A DNA stretch of 16,493 nucleotides from an uncultured Chitinophagaceae bacterium. GTDB lineage: Bacteria > Bacteroidota > Bacteroidia > Chitinophagales > Chitinophagaceae. Every line of letters begins with the position of its first letter. The first letter of the stretch is position 1. This document shows, one piece after another, positions 1 to 8,172 of the stretch. The notes beneath the pieces are model-generated. The model was not told the origin of the DNA. It saw only the letters and a list, made by a program, of their open reading frames with translations, and did no database searches. Position numbers and translations under genes: made by a program. The stretch spans positions 1 through 16,493 of the forward strand of contig CALESY010000010.1 of NCBI GenBank assembly GCA_937919945.1, in the 5' to 3' direction.

Positions 1-3000
1 CAGATTACCAGTAGATGCAGTACCTGATATAACGAACAACCAGGTACAAATCATAACCAATGCTCCTACACTCGCCAGCCAGGAAGTAGAGCAATTTGTA
101 ACTTATCCAATTGAGCAAAGTCTGGCAAACTTGCCAGACTTATCAGAAATACGCTCTATATCCCGCTTCGGACTATCAGTTGTAACTGTAGTATTTCACG
201 ATGATGTTGACGTTTACTTCGCGAGACAGCTCATCACTGAAAAACTTAAACAAGCAGAAGAACAGATACCTGAAGGAATGGTAAACCCCGAACTGGCTCC
301 CGTAAGTACAGGATTGGGGGAAGTGTACCAGTACATTATACACCCTAAGAAAGGTGCAGAACATAAATATTCTGCAACCGATTTACGTACAATGCAGGAT
401 TGGATTGTTGCCCGGCAACTATATGGTACTCCTGGCATTGCTGAGGTTAATTCGTTTGGGGGTATGCTTAAACAATATGAAGTTGCTATAGATCCTAATC
501 AGCTAAAGGCAATGAATGTTACTATAGCGGAGCTTATAGACGCATTGGAGAACAATAATGCAAATACGGGTGGCGCCTATATTGATAAGAAGCCTAATGC
601 CTATTTTATTCGAGGAATTGGGCTTGTCTCCTCATTAGAAGATATTGGGAATATAGTAGTAAAATCTGTAAATGGAATACCTGTTCTCGTTAGGCATGTT
701 GCTACACCACGCATGGGAAGTGCTGTTCGTTATGGAGCAATGACACGTGATGGGGAAAATGAGGTGGTAGGTGGCATTGTAATGATGTTGAAAGGCTTTA
801 ACAGCTCAGATGTTGTAAGCAAGGTAAAGGAAAAAATGACTACCATACAAAAGTCATTGCCTGCTGATATTGTAATAGAACCCTATATAGATCGAACAAA
901 CCTTGTGAATCGGGCTATCAGTACAGTAAAGACAAATCTTATTGAAGGCGCACTAATTGTAATTTTTGTACTCGTACTGTTTCTTGGCAATCTCAGGGCT
1001 GGTTTGATAGTAGCGTCGGCTATTCCTTTATCTATGCTATTCGCTTTAGGAATGATGTATGTTTTCGGAGTGAGTGCTAATCTTATGTCGTTGGGAGCTA
1101 TAGATTTTGGACTCATAGTAGATGGGGCGGTGATAATTGTTGAAGCGGTGATGCACCACTTAGGAATGCGGAAAATGGGGACGAAACTTACACAGCACGA
1201 GATGGATGAAGAAGTTTATCAATCAGCATCAAAAATCAGGAGTAGTGCAGCTTTTGGAGAAATCATCATCTTGATAGTGTACATCCCAATCCTCACATTA
1301 GTAGGTATAGAAGGCAAAATGTTCCGACCTATGGCTCAGACTGTAGGATTTGCAATATTAGGGGCATTGATACTGTCGCTCACTTATATCCCGATGATGT
1401 GTGCATTGGTTTTACCTAAGACTACAGGGCATAAGAGAAATTTTTCTGACCGAATGATGGACTTTTTCCATAGGAAATATGAGCCAGTCTTAAAGAGTGC
1501 CATACGAATGAAATACCTAATCACAACTATTGCAGTTGCTTTATTGATAATTACGCTTTTTGTTTTTAGTCGTATGGGAGGTGAGTTCCTTCCACAACTT
1601 CAGGAAGGAGACTATGCTTTTCATTGCATATTGCCACAAGGAGCTTCCCTATCACAAAGCATAGAAACTTCCATGCAGGCAGAACGTATTATTAAATCAT
1701 TTCCTGAAGTAAAGCAAGTAATAGGTAAAACAGGTAGCGCAGAAATACCAACTGATCCGATGCCTCCAGAAGCAACTGACCTGATTATTGTTTTAAAAGA
1801 TAAAAAGGATTGGACAACAACTGACGACTATCAAGAATTGGCACAACTGATGGTGGAAAAGCTGGAAGCGATACCGGGTGTATTTTTTGAAGCGAATCAA
1901 CCAATACAAATGCGATTCAATGAACTAATGACAGGTGTTCGTCAGGACGTTGCAGTTAAAGTATTCGGAGAAAATATTGAAACTCTTGCTTCCATCGCTA
2001 ACGAGGTAGGAAAAGTAGTACAATCAGTTGATGGAGCAACTGAACCACAAATAGAACGTACCGCAGGTTTGCCGCAAATTACTATTGACTATAACCGCAC
2101 TCAAATGGCGGCGTATGGTTTGAATATAGCGGACGTTAACCGTGTAGTTACAGCTGCTTTTGCTGGAACAAAAACAGGTGTTGTATTTGAAAACGAAAGG
2201 AAATTTGATTTGGTAATCCGGCTTGACAGTATGCACCGTACATCTATTGAAGACGTGGCTAATCTTTACGTCCCTATAGCTAACAACAACCAGGTTCCTT
2301 TAAGTCAGGTTGCTAAAGTTTCTTTTAAAGAAGGTCCTGCACAGATAAGCAGGGAAGATGCCAAAAGGAGAGTGGTTGTTGGCTTTAATGTAAAAGGAAG
2401 GGATGTACAAAGCGTAGTAAAAGATATACAGGCGAAATTAGCAGAGTTTCCATTACCTACAGGTTATTACTTTACCTATGGAGGTACATTTGAGAATTTA
2501 GAACAAGCATCTAATCGCCTACGAATAGCTGTTCCAATTGCGCTGTTTTTGATTTTTGTTTTACTCTATTTCACTTTTGGGTCTATAAAGCAGGCTGCAC
2601 TTATTTTCACAGCTATTCCTATGTCTGCCATAGGTGGTGTATTTGCCTTATTGCTTAGAGGAATGCCATTTTCCATTTCAGCAGGTGTTGGTTTTATTGC
2701 CTTGTTTGGTGTAGCTGTACTAAATGGAATTGTGTTGATCGGAACTTTTAATCAATTAGCAAGAGATGGGATGGTAAACGTAATTGACAGGGTGTTTGAG
2801 GGTACGCGAATACGGCTGCGTCCAGTATTAATGACAGCAACTGTAGCTTCATTAGGCTTCTTGCCAATGGCTTTATCAACGGGTGCGGGTGCGGAGGTAC
2901 AAAAACCACTGGCAACAGTTGTTATTGGTGGTCTGATTACAGCTACGGCATTAACATTGATTGTGTTGCCATTACTCTATATTATTTTTTCTAAAGGCAA

Positions 3001-4237
3001 TAGAATGAATAAAGGGGTTGTATTAACCGCAGTTACACTTTTATTTTGTTTGCCTGTCATTCCAACTAATGCGCAGTCAGCAAATAATATTTATAGCAGC
3101 ACTACTCGTATTTCATTTGAAGAAGCTTACGACATTGCCTTACGCAACAACCTTCAAATAAAGAGTAGTGAAATTGCGCTTAGACGTTCCCAATCTCTTT
3201 CAGGAACATATTTTGATGTTCCTAAAACGGGTTTGTTTATCGAAAATGAAGACTTACGGCCATCTGACAATCAGGGAATATTGAAAATAGGTGTGTCTCA
3301 AAGTATTGAATGGCCAGGCATTTATTCTGCCCGGAAAAATATGCTCCAACAACAGGTTCGTTCATTTACTTACACAAGACAATTACGTGCGTTAGAGATA
3401 AGGCGTACCCTGCAAACTGCATATTATACGCTTTGGTATCACCAAAACAGGCAACAGCTATGGAAGCAATTGGATAGCTTCTACAGCGAGTCAGCAGCTA
3501 TAGCAAGATTACGTGTTGCTACAGGTGAAAGTGCAGGTTTAGATAGTATTTCAGCGAATGCAAAAAGTATGGAAGTGCAAATGCAACTAAAGGCAATCCA
3601 GAATGACATTCAAATGCAGCAAACGGCATTAAAAGGACTATTAAACACAGATACGCTTTATCTCCCTGAAAGTTCCATTTTAGGCAAAATTGAAACTGAT
3701 TATTTACCTGCCGCAACAGATCATCCTTCATTATTAGTTCAACAACAAGCAATAAATGTAGCAACAGCAGATTTAAGGTTAGCGCGACTTAGTGTCATGC
3801 CTGAATTTTCCGGTCGTTTTTTTTCACAGCGTTTATATGGTTTGTCAAATCCTTATTCTGGCTTTTCGGTAACAATGGGAGTGCCAATATTTGGTATTGG
3901 CAATTACAGAAATAAAATAAAGGCTGCCAGATTAGAACAGGATTATCAGCAAACCATATACAATTACGAAAATCAGATTCTTTACGTGCAATCGCAGCAG
4001 TTAACGCAATCGTTACACAAAAGCGGACAGATGTTAGAATATTATGAACGTATTGGACTTTCACAAGCTGACGGCATAATTAAAGCAGCAAATCTATCTT
4101 ATAAAGGCGGCGAAATAAGTTTTGCGGAACTGTCCCAATATCTTAATCAGGCGATGGATATTCGTAAAAACTATTTGGAAGCCCTATACCAATACAACCA
4201 TCAAGCAATTCAATTGAATTATTATCTAAATAAATAG
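1..4237 (+). CDS. czcA: CzcA-type heavy-metal RND efflux pump fused to a TolC-like outer-membrane factor (5' truncated)
   Basis: The reading frame is open from base 2 and starts mid-protein with LPVDAVPDITNNQVQI, the usual sequence just after TM1 of HME-RND pumps. About 34 residues are therefore missing upstream, and the TTG at 131 is not the start. Of 1411 visible residues, 1-1001 are the RND permease (proton-driven export of periplasmic metal). TM4 reads DFGLIVDGAVIIVE, with D368, D374 and E381 spaced exactly like D402/D408/E415 of CzcA. This is the divalent-cation (Zn/Co/Cd/Ni) signature rather than the CusA Cu/Ag type. Residues 1002-1411 are an outer-membrane-factor domain (FEEAYDIALRNN..., helical repeats). 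It is preceded by a signal-peptide-like segment, MNKGVVLTAVTLLFCLP...TNAQ, beginning at base 3005. Full length of about 1445 residues fits the fused CzcA/CusA proteins known in Bacteroidota. The adaptor gene follows after 2 bases. The family call is firm; the exact metal is inferred. Confidence 0.93.
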   Translation, partial: RLPVDAVPDITNNQVQIITNAPTLASQEVEQFVTYPIEQSLANLPDLSEIRSISRFGLSVVTVVFHDDVDVYFARQLITEKLKQAEEQIPEGMVNPELAPVSTGLGEVYQYIIHPKKGAEHKYSATDLRTMQDWIVARQLYGTPGIAEVNSFGGMLKQYEVAIDPNQLKAMNVTIAELIDALENNNANTGGAYIDKKPNAYFIRGIGLVSSLEDIGNIVVKSVNGIPVLVRHVATPRMGSAVRYGAMTRDGENEVVGGIVMMLKGFNSSDVVSKVKEKMTTIQKSLPADIVIEPYIDRTNLVNRAISTVKTNLIEGALIVIFVLVLFLGNLRAGLIVASAIPLSMLFALGMMYVFGVSANLMSLGAIDFGLIVDGAVIIVEAVMHHLGMRKMGTKLTQHEMDEEVYQSASKIRSSAAFGEIIILIVYIPILTLVGIEGKMFRPMAQTVGFAILGALILSLTYIPMMCALVLPKTTGHKRNFSDRMMDFFHRKYEPVLKSAIRMKYLITTIAVALLIITLFVFSRMGGEFLPQLQEGDYAFHCILPQGASLSQSIETSMQAERIIKSFPEVKQVIGKTGSAEIPTDPMPPEATDLIIVLKDKKDWTTTDDYQELAQLMVEKLEAIPGVFFEANQPIQMRFNELMTGVRQDVAVKVFGENIETLASIANEVGKVVQSVDGATEPQIERTAGLPQITIDYNRTQMAAYGLNIADVNRVVTAAFAGTKTGVVFENERKFDLVIRLDSMHRTSIEDVANLYVPIANNNQVPLSQVAKVSFKEGPAQISREDAKRRVVVGFNVKGRDVQSVVKDIQAKLAEFPLPTGYYFTYGGTFENLEQASNRLRIAVPIALFLIFVLLYFTFGSIKQAALIFTAIPMSAIGGVFALLLRGMPFSISAGVGFIALFGVAVLNGIVLIGTFNQLARDGMVNVIDRVFEGTRIRLRPVLMTATVASLGFLPMALSTGAGAEVQKPLATVVIGGLITATALTLIVLPLLYIIFSKGNRMNKGVVLTAVTLLFCLPVIPTNAQSANNIYSSTTRISFEEAYDIALRNNLQIKSSEIALRRSQSLSGTYFDVPKTGLFIENEDLRPSDNQGILKIGVSQSIEWPGIYSARKNMLQQQVRSFTYTRQLRALEIRRTLQTAYYTLWYHQNRQQLWKQLDSFYSESAAIARLRVATGESAGLDSISANAKSMEVQMQLKAIQNDIQMQQTALKGLLNTDTLYLPESSILGKIETDYLPAATDHPSLLVQQQAINVATADLRLARLSVMPEFSGRFFSQRLYGLSNPYSGFSVTMGVPIFGIGNYRNKIKAARLEQDYQQTIYNYENQILYVQSQQLTQSLHKSGQMLEYYERIGLSQADGIIKAANLSYKGGEISFAELSQYLNQAMDIRKNYLEALYQYNHQAIQLNYYLNK

Positions 4238-4239
4238 CA

Positions 4240-5454
4240 ATGAAAATATACAAAGCCATCTTGCCTTTTGCCTGTTTTATAATACTGGCAGCATGTAACA
4301 GCAAGACTGAAACTAAAACAGAAGAAACACATGAGGAAGAACATGAAGAAAGCAATATTGTTTCGCTCAATGACGAACAAATTAAAACAGCAGAAATTGT
4401 AATAGGCGCAGTCGAGCTGAAAAATCTTACTTCATCTTTAAGTGTAAATGGAACGTTGGCTGTACCTAATCAAAACAAAGCGCTTATAACATCATTGTCT
4501 GGTGGAATTGTTCGTACTATAAGCGTACAACCGGGTAGTTATGTTCGCAAGGGACAGGTAATTGGTACAATAGTAAATACAGAATTATCAGGTATTCAAC
4601 AGCAACTCATCTCTATAAATGCTCAAATAAAATTTTCAGAGCAAGAACAAAAAAGACAAAAGGAACTTGTGGCAGGCAATGCAGCACCATTGAAAAATCT
4701 TCAAAAGGTTGAAGCTGAACTTAATGGACTGAGAGCACAAAGGAATGCTCTTCAGGGACAATTATCTGCATTAGGAGTTTCAACTTCTGGCAATATTTCT
4801 TCAACACTAACTATTACTGCGCCAATAAGTGGAACAATCTCAGACATTACTGCGCAAATAGGTTCAAATGTAGATGCAAATTCTCCTATAGCACAAATCA
4901 TCAACAATTCGGAGTTGCACCTCGATTTGTTTGTTTATGAAAAAGATTTACCCAAAGTGGCATCCGGTCAAACAATTCATTTTACGCTTACTAATAATCC
5001 CGGTAAAGAATACGATGCAACCATCTATTCAATAGGTACGGCTTTCGTAAACGAGACAAGAGCTGTACCTGTACATGCTCACGTTATAAATGACAAAACA
5101 GGCTTAATTGAGGGTATGAGCGTGACCGCTCGTATCAGTTTAGGTGAAAACCTATATCAGGCTGTACCCGATGAAGCAATTGTGAATAATGGGGGAAAAG
5201 ATTACATTTTTATCCTTACTGATAAAAATGGCGAAGCAAAACATGAAGGAAATGACCATGCTGATGAAGAAAGGCATAAAGAGTTACCTGAAACAATCTT
5301 TGAACGAGTACAAATTATTCATGGTGCTTCTGACGTGGGATATACAGAGATTAAACCGATTGTAAACATACCTGCAAACACAAGAATTGTAGTTAAAGGG
5401 GCATTTTTCTTAATGGCTAAAATGACCAACGCTGGAGAGGCACATGAACATTAA
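4240..5454 (+). CDS. czcB: Periplasmic adaptor (membrane fusion) lipoprotein of the RND pump, CzcB type
   Basis: This 404-residue adaptor joins the inner-membrane RND pump to the outer-membrane factor and is expected to be anchored by lipid at Cys19 (lipobox LAAC, residues 16-19). Visible parts in order are: an acidic/His linker (about 25-39, THEEEHEE); the first lipoyl half (about 87-112, GGIVRTISVQPGSYVRKGQV); an alpha-helical hairpin rich in Q/E/K (about 115-177); the second lipoyl half (about 193-220, APISGTISDITAQIGSNV); a beta-barrel (about 224-300); and a membrane-proximal domain. A second His/acid-rich loop lies at about 335-348, and the protein ends in EAHEH. These could be weak divalent-metal ligands, which is common in CzcB-like adaptors. 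The ATG lies 2 bases after the pump stop, so translation is probably coupled. There is no DUF3347 or HMA fusion. Confidence 0.93.
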   Translation: MKIYKAILPFACFIILAACNSKTETKTEETHEEEHEESNIVSLNDEQIKTAEIVIGAVELKNLTSSLSVNGTLAVPNQNKALITSLSGGIVRTISVQPGSYVRKGQVIGTIVNTELSGIQQQLISINAQIKFSEQEQKRQKELVAGNAAPLKNLQKVEAELNGLRAQRNALQGQLSALGVSTSGNISSTLTITAPISGTISDITAQIGSNVDANSPIAQIINNSELHLDLFVYEKDLPKVASGQTIHFTLTNNPGKEYDATIYSIGTAFVNETRAVPVHAHVINDKTGLIEGMSVTARISLGENLYQAVPDEAIVNNGGKDYIFILTDKNGEAKHEGNDHADEERHKELPETIFERVQIIHGASDVGYTEIKPIVNIPANTRIVVKGAFFLMAKMTNAGEAHEH

Positions 5455-5481
5455 TTTTTCCACTACTAAATATTAAAATTT

Positions 5482-5892
5482 ATGAAACAACAAAAAATCA
5501 AAGGTTATCATACTGGATACCAGTATGGCGTATTAATTCAACAGCTTTTAAAAGGAACATTAGCTATGCTACTGATTTTCTTGTTTACAACTCCTTTAAA
5601 AGCACAATCTAAAGTTGAAACCATCAAGGTTACAGCCTCTATCTATTGCGATCACTGCAAACAATGTGGGAGCTGTGGTAGCCGACTTGAAAATGCCGTC
5701 TATTCACTAAAAGGAATTAAGCGAGTAGATGTAGATGAAAAGACTAAGAATGTAAACGTAGTATATAATCCCAAGAAAGTTACTCCACAACAAATTAGAC
5801 GAGCAATTTCGCAGGTTGGATTTGATGCAGATGATGTAAAGGCAGACCCGACTGCATACACAAAACTTGATGAGTGTTGTAAAAAACAATAA
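5482..5892 (+). CDS. Secreted multi-cysteine heavy-metal-associated (HMA) domain protein, copy 1
   Basis: This 136-residue protein has an unusually long N-region and then a signal peptide (hydrophobic core about 26-38, TPLKA cut before QSK at about 42). The mature part is a single ferredoxin-like HMA domain (about 44-120: KVETIKVTASI, GIKRVDVDEKTKNVNVVYNP, ISQVGFDADDV). The metal site is expanded from the usual CxxC to C56DHC59KQC62GSC65, and the protein ends with vicinal C132-C133. Because it is exported, it resembles MerP-like periplasmic carriers more than cytosolic CopZ. It sits 27 bases after the adaptor gene and just before a P1B-2 ATPase that lacks its own N-terminal HMA domain. A paralogue, about two thirds identical by eye over the mature part, lies at 12599-12946. 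A role as periplasmic metal carrier is inferred. The ATG at 5566 would leave no basic N-region, so 5482 is preferred. Confidence 0.88.
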   Translation: MKQQKIKGYHTGYQYGVLIQQLLKGTLAMLLIFLFTTPLKAQSKVETIKVTASIYCDHCKQCGSCGSRLENAVYSLKGIKRVDVDEKTKNVNVVYNPKKVTPQQIRRAISQVGFDADDVKADPTAYTKLDECCKKQ

Positions 5893-5896
5893 TGGA

Positions 5897-7804
5897 ATGA
5901 GTATAATAACGAATACAAATGAAGCGCACTTGCATGAGCAAGCAAAAGAAGATACAGGATGGAAAGGACATTGGGATTTGCTTTTAGCTTTAGTTATATT
6001 AATAGTGCTATTGGTTCTTGAATATGGATTTCAAATTGCACTGCCTAACATTCCATTGCTCATTATTAATCTCGTCGCATATTTTCTTGCTGGAAGAAAA
6101 GTATTAGAACTTGCTTTCAGAAAATCTATACGAGGCGATTTTTTTAATGAGTTTGTATTGATGAGCGTAGCTACTATTGGCGCATTCGTCATTGGAGAAT
6201 ATGAAGAAGGAGTTGCCGTAATGGTTTTCTACCAAATTGGCGAATGGTTTCAAGATTCAGCAGTAAACAGAGCAAAACGTAGTATTAAAGCCTTACTTGA
6301 TATTCGTCCTGATGAAGTTACCGTAATAAAAAATGGTAATAGTAGCGTTGTTGATCCTTCTCAGGTTGAAATTGGGGAAACTATACAAATAAAACCCGGA
6401 GAGAAGGTAGCATTAGATGGTGAGTTATTGTCTGATAGTGCATCATTCAATACTGCTGCACTTACGGGAGAAAGCAAACCGGACACCAAATACAAAGGAG
6501 AGCCAGTATATGCTGGAATGATAAACCTAAATACAGTTACAGAAGTAAATGTAAAAGCCTTATTTAAAGACAGTAAACTCAGTCGTATTCTGGAAATGGT
6601 ACAGGATGCTACTGCGAGGAAATCACAGACACAGTTATTCATTTCCCGATTTGCTAAAGTTTATACACCCATTGTTTTTTTTCTGGCTTTAGCAGTTTGC
6701 ATTATGCCTTATTTTGTCCTTGATGATTACAATTTTCAAACATGGTTTTATAGGTCGTTAGTATTTTTAGTTATTAGCTGCCCATGTGCGTTGGTAGTGT
6801 CAATACCATTAGGCTATTTTGGCGGGATTGGACTTGCATCCCGTAATGGAATTTTATTCAAAGGCAGTAACTATCTGGATGTAATGACAAAGATAAATGC
6901 TGTGGTAATGGATAAAACTGGAACACTTACCAAAGGAGTATTTAAGGTGCAGAAGATAGAACACAATGATATGGAGAAGGAGGAATTTGTTAGGTTGACA
7001 GCAACCTTAGAGAAAAACTCCACCCATCCTATCGCTAAAGCAGTTACCGAATATGCAGGTCAGCTCAGTGATACGGAGGTAAATGGCATTGAAGAAATTG
7101 CAGGTCATGGCTTGCAAGGTAATATAGATGGGAAAAAGGTATTAGCTGGCAACTTGAAGTTGTTAAGAAGGTTCAACATTACATATCCCCAAGAGTTGGA
7201 GAAAATTGTTGATACTATAGTGGTAACGGCAATCAATAATAAATATGCAGGGTACATAACTATCTCGGATGAAATCAAGGAAGATGCAGCAAGGGCAATA
7301 GACGATATGCACGCTCTCAACATACAAACCATAATGTTATCTGGCGACAAGCAAGCTGTAGTTGATGATGTTGCAAAGAAACTCAGAATTGATAACGCCT
7401 ACGGTAATTTGCTACCAGAAGGTAAAGTAGAAAAAGTACAAGCGTTAAAAAATGAGGGAAAGCGCATTGCCTTTGTAGGGGATGGAGTAAATGATGCACC
7501 TGTTGTAGCCTTAGCTGATGCAGGTATTGCAATGGGAGGATTAGGTAGTGATGCTACCATAGAGACGGCAGACATCGTAATTCAAAATGATCAGCCTTCA
7601 AAGATTGTGGCAGCTATCACGATTGGTAAGATTACCAGAAACATTGTTTGGCAGAATATAATTCTCGCGATGATTGTGAAGACCGTTGTCCTTGCTTTAG
7701 GAGTAGGAGGTGTAGCTACTTTGTGGGAAGCTGTGATTGCTGATGTGGGTGTTGCGTTATTAGCAATCTTAAATGCAGTGAGAATCCAGAGAATAAAAAT
7801 GTAA
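5897..7804 (+). CDS. zntA: P1B-2-type Zn/Cd/Pb-translocating ATPase (ZntA/CadA family)
   Basis: This inner-membrane pump would export divalent soft metals from the cytoplasm using ATP. With the start at 5897 it has 635 residues. Key motifs are TGES in the actuator domain (LTGESKP), C295-P296-C297 in the transport helix (ISCPCALVVSIP), the phosphorylated D339 (MDKTGTLTKG), the HP of the nucleotide domain (STHPIAKA), and GDGVNDAP. In the last two helices K595 and D616 (IADVG) are 21 residues apart, exactly as K693 and D714 of E. coli ZntA. This marks group P1B-2 and argues against Cu+. The N-terminus has only a short HLHE segment and no HMA metal-binding domain, which makes it shorter than E. 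coli ZntA. A start at 5867 would overlap the HMA gene by 26 bases, so the ATG at 5897, 4 bases after its stop, is preferred. Confidence 0.93.
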   Translation: MSIITNTNEAHLHEQAKEDTGWKGHWDLLLALVILIVLLVLEYGFQIALPNIPLLIINLVAYFLAGRKVLELAFRKSIRGDFFNEFVLMSVATIGAFVIGEYEEGVAVMVFYQIGEWFQDSAVNRAKRSIKALLDIRPDEVTVIKNGNSSVVDPSQVEIGETIQIKPGEKVALDGELLSDSASFNTAALTGESKPDTKYKGEPVYAGMINLNTVTEVNVKALFKDSKLSRILEMVQDATARKSQTQLFISRFAKVYTPIVFFLALAVCIMPYFVLDDYNFQTWFYRSLVFLVISCPCALVVSIPLGYFGGIGLASRNGILFKGSNYLDVMTKINAVVMDKTGTLTKGVFKVQKIEHNDMEKEEFVRLTATLEKNSTHPIAKAVTEYAGQLSDTEVNGIEEIAGHGLQGNIDGKKVLAGNLKLLRRFNITYPQELEKIVDTIVVTAINNKYAGYITISDEIKEDAARAIDDMHALNIQTIMLSGDKQAVVDDVAKKLRIDNAYGNLLPEGKVEKVQALKNEGKRIAFVGDGVNDAPVVALADAGIAMGGLGSDATIETADIVIQNDQPSKIVAAITIGKITRNIVWQNIILAMIVKTVVLALGVGGVATLWEAVIADVGVALLAILNAVRIQRIKM

Positions 7805-7808
7805 GCTT

Positions 7809-7955
7809 ATGAAAAGTCAAAGTAATAATAGAGGGATTACAGTATTGGCAGCTTTCCTTTTTACTTTAGGGGTGCTTTCGGTTGGATATTTTTCTTTTGT
7901 TATTTGGACGACATTTATTTTTGCTTCAGGTTTTTTAGGAGGATTTATTATTTAG
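7809..7955 (+). CDS. Small two-helix membrane protein, 48 residues, unknown function
   Basis: A short open frame starts 4 bases after the ATPase stop and encodes 48 residues (MKSQSNNRGITVLAAF... ending GFLGGFII). A short basic/polar head is followed by two hydrophobic stretches (about 10-27 and 30-48) with Gly residues that could form a hairpin in the inner membrane. I do not recognise a family. Tight spacing after zntA and the clean membrane-protein composition support a real gene, perhaps a small accessory subunit of the pump. The size is small enough that chance cannot be excluded. Confidence 0.55.
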   Translation: MKSQSNNRGITVLAAFLFTLGVLSVGYFSFVIWTTFIFASGFLGGFII

Positions 7956-8109
7956 TTACCCATGCCTAATATAGCAAGCTTTTCATCTATAAAGATTTAT
8001 TATTAGCTAACTCTTAATCTTAAAAAGGTTTAAACTGATATGGTTGAAAAAAATTAAGAAAATTATTAATATAAATACTAGTGTTTAATATGAACAATAA
8101 ACAAGCATT

Positions 8110-8167
8110 GTGCCGATATACAAATTGAGCATATGTCGTTTATATAGCGAGCAGCTATTTTTGGCAC
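8110..8167. terminator. Possible bidirectional terminator between convergent genes
   Basis: The 217-base gap between the plus-strand operon (ends 7955) and the minus-strand block (ends 8173) contains a short hairpin. ATAGC (8144-8148) pairs with GCTAT (8154-8158) across a 5-base loop, followed by a T run at 8158-8162. An outer pair GTGCC (8110-8114) and GGCAC (8163-8167) encloses it. The stems are only 5 bp, so this is a weak prediction; the location between converging transcripts is what supports it. Confidence 0.3.
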
Positions 8168-8172
8168 CTATA

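Noticed and set aside
131..133. TTG at 131 as start codon of the RND pump
   Set aside because: The frame is open upstream to base 2 and those residues match the conserved region after TM1 of CzcA, so the gene is cut by the window edge.
5867..5896. Upstream ATG for the Zn/Cd ATPase
   Set aside because: It overlaps the HMA gene by 26 bases and adds ten residues with no recognisable content; the ATG at 5897 directly follows the HMA stop.
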